Source: Citricoccus sp. WCRC_4 (GTDB lineage Bacteria; Actinomycetota; Actinomycetes; Actinomycetales; Micrococcaceae). From it: a stretch of DNA of 13,312 bases. The notes beneath the pieces are model-generated. The model was not told where the DNA came from. It worked only from the letters and a program-made list of their open reading frames with translations, and did not search any database. Positions 6,663 through 12,691 of this stretch are shown here, piece after piece. The stretch spans positions 1-13,312 of the forward strand of contig JAPFFX010000322.1 in assembly GCA_026645375.1 (NCBI GenBank). Reading direction: 5' to 3'. Position 1 is the stretch's first letter. The number at the start of each line of letters is the position of its first letter. The position numbers and the translations under genes were made by a program.

Positions 6663-8051
6663 ATGAGCAGTAAGACAGTACGGACGAAGCACTCGTCACC
6701 GGTCAAGGTGGCCCTGGCCAGCTTCATCGGCACGAGCATCGAGTACTACGACTTCTTCATCTACGGCACCGCGGCGGCCCTGGTCTTCCCGCAGCTGTTC
6801 TTCCCCCAGACCAGCCCCCTCGTCGGTACGCTGCTGGCCTTCGCCACCCTGGGCGTCGGATTCCTGGCCCGGCCCGTGGGCGGGGTCCTGTTCGGGCACT
6901 TCGGTGACCGGGTGGGCCGCAAGAAGATGCTCGTCATCTCCCTGGTCGGCATGGGCTTGGCCACCCTGGGTATGGGCCTGTTGCCGACCTACGCGCAGAT
7001 CGGGATCATCGCCCCCATCCTCCTCACGGTCCTGCGCCTGTTCCAGGGCGTCATGGTCGGTGGCGAATGGGGTGGCGCCGTCCTGATGGCCGTCGAGCAC
7101 GCGCCGAAGGGCAAGAAGGGCTTTTTCGGGGCCTTCCCGCAGACCGGCGCCCCGGTCGGCGTGGCCCTGGCCACGGTGTCCTTCCTGGCGATTTCGAACC
7201 TGCCAGAGGAGCAGTTCCTCGCCTGGGGTTGGCGCCTTCCCTTCTTGGCCAGCGCCCTGCTGGTCATCGTCGGCCTGGTCATCCGGATGAGCATCGCCGA
7301 GTCCCCGGCGTTCGCAGCCGCCCGCACCACGCAGTCCCTCGTCAAGGTCCCGCTGGTGGAGGCCTTCAAGCGTCATCCCAAGGAGATCTTCCTCATCGCC
7401 GGCACCTACCTCTCCCAAGGGGTCATCGCCTACATCGCCATGAGTTACCTGGTGAACTACGGCTCCACCGTGGTCGGCCTCCAGCGCAGCGAGACCCTCA
7501 TCGGCGTGCTCATCGGCGCGGTCGTCGCCGCCGTGCTGACCCCGACCTTCGGAGCGATTTCGGACATCTGGGGACGCAAGACGATCTACTTCCTCGGGGC
7601 GGTCTTGATCCTGCTGACCATCGGGCCCGCCTTCATGCTGATCAACACCGGCGCCGTGCCCGGCTTCGTCGCCGGCGTCGTCATCATGTACGGCATCGCC
7701 ACGGCCCCGGCCAGCGGCACCACCGGGTCGCTGTTCTCCATGGTGTTCAGCCGCGAGGTCCGCTACACCGGAGCGTCGGTGGGCTACACCATCTCCCAGA
7801 TCGCCGGCCCGGCCTTTGCCCCGATGATCGCCACGTCGCTGTACGCGGCCTTCGGGACCTCCGACGCCGTCGTCGTCTACCTGCTGGTCATCGCAACGAT
7901 CTCGGTGGTCTCCGTCTCGCTGCTACCCGGGGGTTGGGGCAAGGCCGAAGCGCGCCACAACCAGGAGATCACCGACCGGGAGAGCGACGGGGAATGGGCG
8001 GGGGCCCCGACGCCCGAGCCGACTCCGGTTCCTGCGCCGGCCCAGGCCTGA
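6663..8051 (+). CDS. MHS-family metabolite:H+ symporter (MFS)
   Basis: A 462-residue inner-membrane transporter of the metabolite:H+ symporter family (relatives: ShiA, KgtP, ProP, PcaT). Diagnostic signatures are SFIGTSIEYYDFFIYGTAAA (20-39) in helix 1, LGVGFLARPVGGVLFGHFGDRVGRKKML (from 63) covering helix 2 and the loop 2-3 motif, and GVMVGGEWGGAVLMA in helix 4. The C-terminus ends in a Pro/Glu-rich cytoplasmic tail (PEPTPVPAPAQA). The start is at 6663, with AAAGGA (6651-6656) six bases upstream. It is monocistronic with its own promoter module like that of the hydroxyquinol operon, so it probably carries an aromatic or dicarboxylic acid linked to that pathway; the substrate cannot be read from sequence. 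Confidence 0.9.
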   Translation: MSSKTVRTKHSSPVKVALASFIGTSIEYYDFFIYGTAAALVFPQLFFPQTSPLVGTLLAFATLGVGFLARPVGGVLFGHFGDRVGRKKMLVISLVGMGLATLGMGLLPTYAQIGIIAPILLTVLRLFQGVMVGGEWGGAVLMAVEHAPKGKKGFFGAFPQTGAPVGVALATVSFLAISNLPEEQFLAWGWRLPFLASALLVIVGLVIRMSIAESPAFAAARTTQSLVKVPLVEAFKRHPKEIFLIAGTYLSQGVIAYIAMSYLVNYGSTVVGLQRSETLIGVLIGAVVAAVLTPTFGAISDIWGRKTIYFLGAVLILLTIGPAFMLINTGAVPGFVAGVVIMYGIATAPASGTTGSLFSMVFSREVRYTGASVGYTISQIAGPAFAPMIATSLYAAFGTSDAVVVYLLVIATISVVSVSLLPGGWGKAEARHNQEITDRESDGEWAGAPTPEPTPVPAPAQA

Positions 8052-8107
8052 GAAGGCTTCTGAAGGTCACCGGACCATCAAAACCTGCGGAACACCACGG
8101 CACACCA

Positions 8108-8143
8108 GAGGCGACCTCTCCCGCATGGCGGGGAGGTCGCCTC
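8108..8143 (+). terminator. Strong hairpin after the MHS transporter gene
   Basis: GAGGCGACCTCTCC (8108-8121) pairs with GGGGAGGTCGCCTC (8130-8143): a 14-bp stem with one G-U wobble and an 8-base loop, 56 bases after the stop. It lies between convergent genes (MHS transporter and IclR-1) and may act on both strands. Confidence 0.7.
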
Positions 8144-8306
8144 GTCCGCGCGAGGGGACCAGCACCGCAACCGCAAGGGGGGAACCTGTCACCGTCGGTT
8201 CCGCCAGGAGGGGGGTGGGGAGGGCGGGTGCAGCGACCCCGCCCGGTCCCGTCATGCTCACGCCGTTCCCGACGCGCGGGAGGTCCAGCCTCGGGTCAGG
8301 GTCGGG

Positions 8307-9089
8307 TCACAGCGGGCCGGGCAGCTTCCCGGCGCGGCGGCCGCCCATGCCCCTGGAGATGCCGCGGCCGGCCGCCACCAGCGCCGGGACCACCGCATTA
8401 AGGTTGACCGTGTCGACCGCGACCACCACCGACAGCGCGGCCATCACCGTGCCGCCCGGGCCGAAGACCGGCACAGCGGCCGACTGCGCGCCCGGACTGG
8501 TCTCCTCCCGCACGAGAGCGAACCCGGTGCGCCGACACTCGGCCAGCTCGGTTCGCAGCAGCTCGGGATCGGTGATCGTGTTGGGGGTGTACGCCGTAAG
8601 TCCCTGCGCGGTGAGCTGCTCGAACAGCTCCGCACCGCCGTGGGCCAGCAGCACCTTGCCCACCCCGGAGCTGTGCAACGGCAACCGGCCGCCGACCTGG
8701 GAGACCAGCCCAAGAGCCGTCGGCGCGGAAATCCTCTCCACAACGACGGCCTCCAGGCCCTCGGCCACAGCCAGCTGCACATGCTGACGCAAGGCCGCGT
8801 GCAGGTCCTCCATGAAGGGCAGGGCGGCCCTGCGCAGTGGCATGCTGCGCGGGGACAAGGTCCCCAGCTCCCACAACTTCAGCCCCACCACGAATCGGCG
8901 GTCCTCGGTCTGCTCGAGCACACCGGCGGCCACCAGTTCATGGACCAACCGCCGGACGGTGGCATGGGCCATCCCCGTGCGTCGGGTGAGTTCGGCCAGG
9001 CTCAGCCGATCGTGCTCGGCGTCGAAGGAGAACATCACCTGGGCCAGGCGCGAAGCGACGCTGCGCCCCGGATCGCTGGTCATGGACAT
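8307..9089 (-). CDS. IclR-family transcriptional regulator 1
   Basis: A 260-residue IclR regulator. The N-terminal winged helix-turn-helix has LSLAELTRRTGMAHATVRRL (29-48) as recognition region and RRFVVGLKLWELG as wing and linker helix. The C-terminal effector-binding domain includes LPLHSSGVGKVLLA (136-149) and AAVPVFGPGGTVMAALSV. IclR proteins often control aromatic catabolism (PcaR, PcaU, PobR, GenR). The start at 9089 has GAGG about seven bases upstream; an ATG two codons later is the alternative. It is convergent with the MHS transporter gene. Its upstream region carries a TATCGG-N5-CTGATA site nearly identical to the MarR operator and a 17-bp hairpin, suggesting control by the MarR regulator. 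It is a candidate binder of the GATGTTCA palindromes. Confidence 0.9.
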   Translation of the reverse strand: MSMTSDPGRSVASRLAQVMFSFDAEHDRLSLAELTRRTGMAHATVRRLVHELVAAGVLEQTEDRRFVVGLKLWELGTLSPRSMPLRRAALPFMEDLHAALRQHVQLAVAEGLEAVVVERISAPTALGLVSQVGGRLPLHSSGVGKVLLAHGGAELFEQLTAQGLTAYTPNTITDPELLRTELAECRRTGFALVREETSPGAQSAAVPVFGPGGTVMAALSVVVAVDTVNLNAVVPALVAAGRGISRGMGGRRAGKLPGPL

Positions 9090-9111
9090 CGGCGGACCTC
9101 AAGTGGAACGG

Positions 9112-9160
9112 GACGGCTGACCGTGCATCCCCCCGGGCGGGGCATGCACGGTCAGCCGTC
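9112..9160. repeat. 17-bp perfect stem-loop between isochorismatase-like gene and IclR-1
   Basis: GACGGCTGACCGTGCAT (9112-9128) is perfectly complementary to 9144-9160; the 15-base loop itself has CCCC and GGGG that can pair. It lies 22 bases upstream of the IclR-1 start and downstream of the dehydrogenase/isochorismatase-like operon on the same strand. It is most simply the terminator of that operon. If IclR-1 is transcribed from the AT-rich region at 9161-9195, it would instead sit in its leader as an attenuator or processing hairpin. Confidence 0.7.
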
Positions 9161-9177
9161 AACTATTTAGACCAATA

Positions 9178-9194
9178 TATCGGTGTCTCTGATA
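9178..9194. promoter_or_regulatory. MarR-type operator, third copy, upstream of IclR-1
   Basis: TATCGG-TGTCT-CTGATA; read on the minus strand it is TATCAG-AGACA-CCGATA, identical to the site at 12580-12596 at 16 of 17 bases including the spacer. It lies in an AT-rich pocket (9161-9195) that is the likely promoter region of IclR-1. Confidence 0.65.
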
Positions 9195-9245
9195 TCGGAC
9201 CGGTGCGGGTCGTGGCGACCGGATGTGGCCCCCGGGCCGACGGTG

Positions 9246-9878
9246 TTACACACCAGCCCGGGCGGGGCTCGACGAGGCGCTCTTGATGTCCTCGACGCTG
9301 GCGACCCGGCCCAGCAGCGAGAAGGTGCTCAGCGTTGCCTCGTGGGCCTCGTCGGTGGCGGCCGCGCAGGCGTCGCGGACGATGACCGTGTTGTACCGGC
9401 GGTTGACTGCGTCCCGGGCGGTGCCCTCGACGGTGATGTTGGTCGAGACCCCGGTGAAAAGCACCGTGTCGATGCCGTGGACGCGCAGGATGTCATCCAG
9501 GGCGGTGGCCGGGAAGGCCGAGGTCCCGGGGTGGCTGACCACCGGTTCGGTGTCCAACGGGTTCATGTCGTCGATGATCTGCGCGCCACGGGTGCCATCC
9601 ACCAAGGCGCCCAGCTCCTTGATCGCGTGGTTGAGCCCGGTATTCAGCGGCAGTTCCGGGTAGCCCGGGCGGAACGCCGCCCGGGCCCAGACCACGAGCA
9701 TGCCGGCCTGGCGGGCATGCTCCACCAGGTCCCGGGCGGCAGGGATGACCTGGTTACGGGCCACGGATTCGGCGAAGAAGGGCGCGAAGGCACCCTCGCC
9801 GGTGACGATGTCGTTCTGCCAGTGCACGTTGACCACGGCCGTGCGGGTCGGGTCAAGGCTCAGCGGTGTCTCGGTCAT
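9246..9878 (-). CDS. Isochorismatase-fold (cysteine hydrolase family) protein with substituted catalytic triad
   Basis: A 210-residue single-domain protein with the isochorismatase/N-carbamoylsarcosine amidase fold: opening strand AVVNVHWQNDIV (14-25), VVWARAAFRPGYPELP (62-77), VVSHPGTSAFPATALDDIL (113-131), TGVSTNITVEGTARDA (142-157) and VRDACAAATDEAHEATLSTF. In cysteine hydrolases the triad is Asp (VxDMQND), Lys (VxKxxxSAF) and Cys (TNxCVExT). Here these positions hold His19, His116 and Thr149, so ordinary amidase or nitrilase-like chemistry is unlikely. Codons at all three sites were read directly (CAC, CAC, ACC). AAGGA precedes the ATG at 9878 by seven bases. It is the second gene of an operon, 17 bases after the dehydrogenase. 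It may be a divergent hydrolase or lyase, or a non-catalytic binding protein. Confidence 0.85.
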   Translation of the reverse strand: MTETPLSLDPTRTAVVNVHWQNDIVTGEGAFAPFFAESVARNQVIPAARDLVEHARQAGMLVVWARAAFRPGYPELPLNTGLNHAIKELGALVDGTRGAQIIDDMNPLDTEPVVSHPGTSAFPATALDDILRVHGIDTVLFTGVSTNITVEGTARDAVNRRYNTVIVRDACAAATDEAHEATLSTFSLLGRVASVEDIKSASSSPARAGV

Positions 9879-9895
9879 GGTGTGGTCCTTGCCCT

Positions 9896-11011
9896 TCAGT
9901 TCGTGTGGGGGGTGATGATGTAGTTGCTGAACCCGCCGTGGCGGTTCTCCAGACCGTGGATGGCATCGTTGACCTTCTCCAGGGGGAAGACCACGTTCTC
10001 CAGCACGGACAGGTCGACCATCCCGTTGGCGGCCATGGCGGCCATGTCCTGACCCTCGCCGGCGGTGAACCAGACGGAGCCGATCAGCTGCTGCTGCTGG
10101 TCCATCATGTGGTGGACGTCGATCGGCACCTCGCCCGCGGTGGCCCCGATGTTCACGGCCTTGCCGCCCCGACGCAGGGACTTCATCCCCTGGATGAACG
10201 GTTCGTGCGGGGCTCCGGGGCCCAGGGCGCTGATGTGCACATCCACCCCGCCCGGGAGTTCGCGGTGCACCCAGTCATCGATGGCCCCGTCCTTGGTCGA
10301 GAACACCGAGATCCGGTCCGGGTTCAGCGCCCGGACCCGCTCGAGCAGGTCGCGGTCCCGGCCGGTGCCGAGGATGCGGGTGGCCCCCATGGCCAGCGCG
10401 TACAAGGCCACTCCCAGACCCAGCGTGCCGCTGATGCCGTTAACCAGCACCGTCGTGTCGGTGCCGACGCCGGCCTTGCGCAGGCCGGAGTAGGCGGTTC
10501 CGAGGTAGCCGAAGCGTGCGGCGTGCTCGAAGCTGACCTCCTCGGGCAGCTTCACCAGGGCGTACTGGGGGGCGATCATGTACTCGGCCAGGCCGCCGTA
10601 CGGATAGCGGTCGAGCGTGTCCGACGCGGTGGGGGTGAAGCCGAAGTACCCGGCGAAGGCGTAGCTGGTGCAGTCGATGTGGTTGCCCCGACGGCAGGCC
10701 TTGCATCCTCCGCAGTGCCGGCCGGGGTTGACGTAGACCCGGTCCCCGACCTCGAAGCCGCTGACGTCCTCGCCGACGGCGTCGATCACCCCGGCCGGGT
10801 CCAGGCCGAAGATGGCCGGCAGCGCCGGCAGGGGGTTCTGGGGAAACCACGTGGTCCAGTTCGCCAGGATGTTCGCCAGGTTGGGGACGATGTTGCAGGC
10901 GCGCACCGCCACCCGCACATCGGTCGGCCCGGGCTCGGGAAGGGGAACCCCTTCCAGGACCATGGGTTCGCCCACCCGGTGCATCCGTGCTGCCGTCATG
11001 GTTGTACTCAT
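9896..11011 (-). CDS. Medium-chain dehydrogenase/reductase (zinc-type ADH family) with altered catalytic zinc site
   Basis: A 371-residue MDR protein: GroES-like domain (about 1-150), Rossmann domain with NGISGTLGLG (191-200; GxxGxxG) and C-terminal return to the GroES fold. The structural zinc loop is complete (Cys100, Cys103, Cys106, Cys114). The usual catalytic zinc motif GHE is replaced by GLD (69-71), and the first catalytic Cys motif is ACNIVPN (Cys39), so one expected His ligand is missing. The residues after beta-2 (TGRDRD) lack the clear acidic NAD anchor, so NADPH is possible. The substrate is unknown: an aldehyde, alcohol or enone of the aromatic pathway is conceivable. The start at 11011 has AGGAG seven bases upstream. 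It is first in an operon with the isochorismatase-like gene, divergent from IclR-2, with a MarR-operator-like site upstream. Confidence 0.87.
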   Translation of the reverse strand: MSTTMTAARMHRVGEPMVLEGVPLPEPGPTDVRVAVRACNIVPNLANILANWTTWFPQNPLPALPAIFGLDPAGVIDAVGEDVSGFEVGDRVYVNPGRHCGGCKACRRGNHIDCTSYAFAGYFGFTPTASDTLDRYPYGGLAEYMIAPQYALVKLPEEVSFEHAARFGYLGTAYSGLRKAGVGTDTTVLVNGISGTLGLGVALYALAMGATRILGTGRDRDLLERVRALNPDRISVFSTKDGAIDDWVHRELPGGVDVHISALGPGAPHEPFIQGMKSLRRGGKAVNIGATAGEVPIDVHHMMDQQQQLIGSVWFTAGEGQDMAAMAANGMVDLSVLENVVFPLEKVNDAIHGLENRHGGFSNYIITPHTN

Positions 11012-11068
11012 CTGTGTGCTCCTTCGAGGAGTTGAGGCTGGCGGCGTCGTGTCGACGCGTCACCTCAA

Positions 11069-11085
11069 TGTAAGAGACTCTGATG
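11069..11085. promoter_or_regulatory. MarR-operator-like site upstream of the dehydrogenase operon (degenerate)
   Basis: TGTAAGAGACTCTGATG matches the TATCAGAGACACTGATA operator at 13 of 17 positions, including AGAGAC and CTGAT. It is also the centre of a looser 28-base dyad flanked by CCTCA and TGAGG (11063-11090). It lies about 60 bases upstream of the dehydrogenase start, so it could control that operon, or it may belong to IclR-2. Confidence 0.4.
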
Positions 11086-11103
11086 TGAGGTTCACCACAC
11101 GTG

Positions 11104-11116
11104 CCCACTGAGTGGG
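11104..11116. promoter_or_regulatory. 13-bp palindrome in the dehydrogenase/IclR-2 divergent region
   Basis: CCCACT-G-AGTGGG is a perfect dyad 44 bases before the IclR-2 start, and CCTCA-A-TGAGG (11137-11147) is another, overlapping its ribosome binding site. IclR regulators commonly bind dyads in the divergent spacer next to their own gene, so an autoregulatory operator is plausible. Confidence 0.4.
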
Positions 11117-11159
11117 AAACTAGTGAGGACTGCAGACCTCAATGAGGAGAGTGGATGCC

Positions 11160-11969
11160 ATGGCCGGAAACAGTGCCGTCCCGGGCCAGACGGTCTCGGA
11201 GAAGCTGCTCCGGGTCCTGGAGGCCTTCGCCGGTGAACGCACCGCCCTGACGATGTCGGAGATCTCCCGGGCTGCGAACCTGCCCTCGAGCACGGCTCAT
11301 CGGCTCATCCAAGAGCTGGTCGAGTGGGGTGGGCTGGAGCGCATCTCGGGCGGCCGGTACGTGGTGGGCCTGCACCTGTGGGAGATCGCCACGCGCGCGG
11401 CCCGGGCCTACGACACGCGAGAGGTGGTCATGCCGTTCCTGCAGGGGCTTTGGGAAACCACGAGGGCGCACGTGCTGCTGGCCTCCCTCGAGGGCGATCA
11501 CGTCCTGCTGATCGAGAGGATTGCCGGGACCCGCGATGTCCCGCCCGCCGGCCGAGCCGGCGGCCGCCTTCCGCTGCATGCCAGCTCGGCCGGCAAGGTC
11601 CTGCTCGCCCACGCCGGCGAGGATCTCCTCGCGGCCGTCCTGGCGGCCGGCCTGCCCCGGTATACCCCGCGCACCATCGTGGATTCGGACCGGCTGGCGC
11701 GCGAGCTGGCACGCATCCGCGATGCCGGGGTGGCCGTCTCGGACGGGGAGCTCATCGAGGGGACGTATTCCTGCGCCGCCCTGGTTCCCGGGCCCCCCGA
11801 GCTGGGGGCCATGGCCGTGTCCCTCCTCAGCTCCAGTGGGGCCCGGGATGCCCGCGAGATGGAGGTCTTGGTCCGTATGGCGGCCAAGGGGATGGGCAAC
11901 GGCCTGTCCCGCCGGCGACCGCACATCCCGATCAGCCCCTCCCTGAGGAAGGTGGAGGACCACCCCTGA
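11160..11969 (+). CDS. IclR-family transcriptional regulator 2
   Basis: A 269-residue IclR regulator. The winged HTH covers about residues 10-72: TVSEKLLRVLEAFAGE, recognition region LTMSEISRAANLPSSTAHRL (30-49), wing ISGGRYVVGLHLWEIA. The effector domain has LPLHASSAGKVLLAHAG (137-153) and ends with TYSCAALVPGPPELGAMAVS. The tail after about 250 is basic. The start is set at 11160 because GAGGAG (11145-11150) lies nine bases upstream; an in-frame ATG at 11142 would place the start before this site. It is divergent from the dehydrogenase/isochorismatase-like operon, so it probably controls that operon and itself, and may also read the GATGTTCA palindromes of the hydroxyquinol genes. It shares only family-level similarity with IclR-1. 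Confidence 0.9.
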   Translation: MAGNSAVPGQTVSEKLLRVLEAFAGERTALTMSEISRAANLPSSTAHRLIQELVEWGGLERISGGRYVVGLHLWEIATRAARAYDTREVVMPFLQGLWETTRAHVLLASLEGDHVLLIERIAGTRDVPPAGRAGGRLPLHASSAGKVLLAHAGEDLLAAVLAAGLPRYTPRTIVDSDRLARELARIRDAGVAVSDGELIEGTYSCAALVPGPPELGAMAVSLLSSSGARDAREMEVLVRMAAKGMGNGLSRRRPHIPISPSLRKVEDHP

Positions 11970-12006
11970 GGGGCGACCGGGGCCAGGGGAGGGCGGACAC
12001 CGAAAA

Positions 12007-12023
12007 CGGGCCGAACCGGCCCG
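12007..12023 (-). terminator. Intrinsic terminator of the MarR gene (shared convergent spacer)
   Basis: CGGGCCG-AAC-CGGCCCG is a 7-bp all-G/C stem 17 bases after the MarR stop. Read on the minus strand it is followed directly by TTTT. It lies in the 71-base spacer between the convergent IclR-2 and MarR genes and may serve both. An alternative pairing CGGCCCGGGCCG overlaps its right arm. Confidence 0.65.
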
Positions 12024-12040
12024 GGCCGACGCGTTTGCCC

Positions 12041-12577
12041 CTAGCCAGCCGGAGAGCCCTCGACCGCCGAGGGCGCACCGGCGGCCCCCGGGGACGGGTC
12101 TGCCATGAGGTTGCGAACGCAGGCGTCCATGGCATCGCGCAGGGCGCGGACCTGTGCCTCACTGAGGCCGGCGACCATCCGTTCCTCGAGCCGGTCGGCC
12201 GCCTCCTGACTGCGCGCGAGAACACCCTTGCCGGCCTCCGTCAGATTCAGGTGCAGGACCCGCGGATTGCGGGTATCGGGCCGTTTGGTCACCAGCCCAT
12301 TGCGCACGAACGCCGCCACCATCACCTGCATGGACTGCGCCGTGACGAAGGCCCGGCGGGCCAACTGCGCCGAGGACAGTCCGGGGCTACGGCCCAGGAT
12401 GCTCAGGGCCGCGTACTGCGGAGTGGTCAGACCCTGCTCCTGCAGCACCGCGTCCATGTCACGCCGCACGGCAGACTCCAGCCGCTTGACCAGGTAGGTC
12501 ACCCGGGGCTGCTCGACGTCGGGGCGGGTGTCGGCGTCGGGGGCGGCGGAGAGGGTCTCGGAAGTCATGGTTGACAT
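12041..12577 (-). CDS. MarR-family transcriptional regulator (probable hydroxycinnamoyl-CoA-responsive repressor)
   Basis: A 178-residue MarR regulator: N-terminal dimerisation helix VTYLVKRLESAVRRDMDAVL (26-45), winged HTH with LSSAQLARRAFVTAQSMQVMVAAFVRNGLV (from 67), wing KRPDTRNPRVLHLNLTEAG (98-116) with the conserved Asp101-x-Arg, and C-terminal dimer helices; the last 18 residues are Pro/Ala-rich. It is divergent from a hydroxycinnamoyl-CoA hydratase-lyase. MarR proteins in this setting (FerC, CouR) are repressors released by feruloyl- or coumaroyl-CoA; that ligand is inferred by analogy. Two TATCAG-N5-CTGATA dyads fill the promoter. Neither ATG (12577 or, three codons later, 12568) has a ribosome binding site, and a GATAAC -10-like box directly abuts the first, so leaderless translation from 12568 is possible. 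Confidence 0.9.
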   Translation of the reverse strand: MSTMTSETLSAAPDADTRPDVEQPRVTYLVKRLESAVRRDMDAVLQEQGLTTPQYAALSILGRSPGLSSAQLARRAFVTAQSMQVMVAAFVRNGLVTKRPDTRNPRVLHLNLTEAGKGVLARSQEAADRLEERMVAGLSEAQVRALRDAMDACVRNLMADPSPGAAGAPSAVEGSPAG

Positions 12578-12600
12578 GTTATCAGAGACACTGATACCTT
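12571..12600 (+). promoter_or_regulatory. Promoter of the hydratase-lyase gene
   Basis: A perfect -35 TTGACA (12571-12576), an 18-base spacer and an extended -10 TGA-TACCTT (hexamer 12595-12600). Operator copy 1 fills the spacer and reaches the -10, and operator copy 2 lies at the expected start point near 12607. A bound MarR protein would therefore block polymerase. Confidence 0.6.
12580..12596. promoter_or_regulatory. MarR-type operator, copy 1
   Basis: TATCAG-AGACA-CTGATA, perfect 6-bp arms, between the -35 and -10 of the hydratase promoter and 3 bases before the MarR start. Its centre is 27 bases from copy 2, about two and a half helical turns. Confidence 0.75.
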
Positions 12601-12606
12601 CGGCGT

Positions 12607-12623
12607 TATCAGAGAGACTGATA
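12607..12623. promoter_or_regulatory. MarR-type operator, copy 2
   Basis: TATCAG-AGAGA-CTGATA, identical to copy 1 except one spacer base, positioned at the predicted transcription start of the hydratase gene. Confidence 0.75.
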
Positions 12624-12691
12624 CCACGAGATTTTCCCTTCGTGCCCCTCCCGCCCGGGGAGGCCGGAGCACCGAGAGACTGGAGACCGTC

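Noticed and set aside
8052..8306. Possible small gene between MHS transporter and IclR-1
   Set aside because: Only antisense or GC-shadow frames; the spacer holds the terminator hairpin and nothing else recognised.
9167..9195. Plus-strand promoter TTAGAC-N17-TGATAT
   Set aside because: Only three of six -10 matches and no plus-strand gene follows; the AT-rich pocket is better explained as the operator/promoter region of the minus-strand IclR-1.
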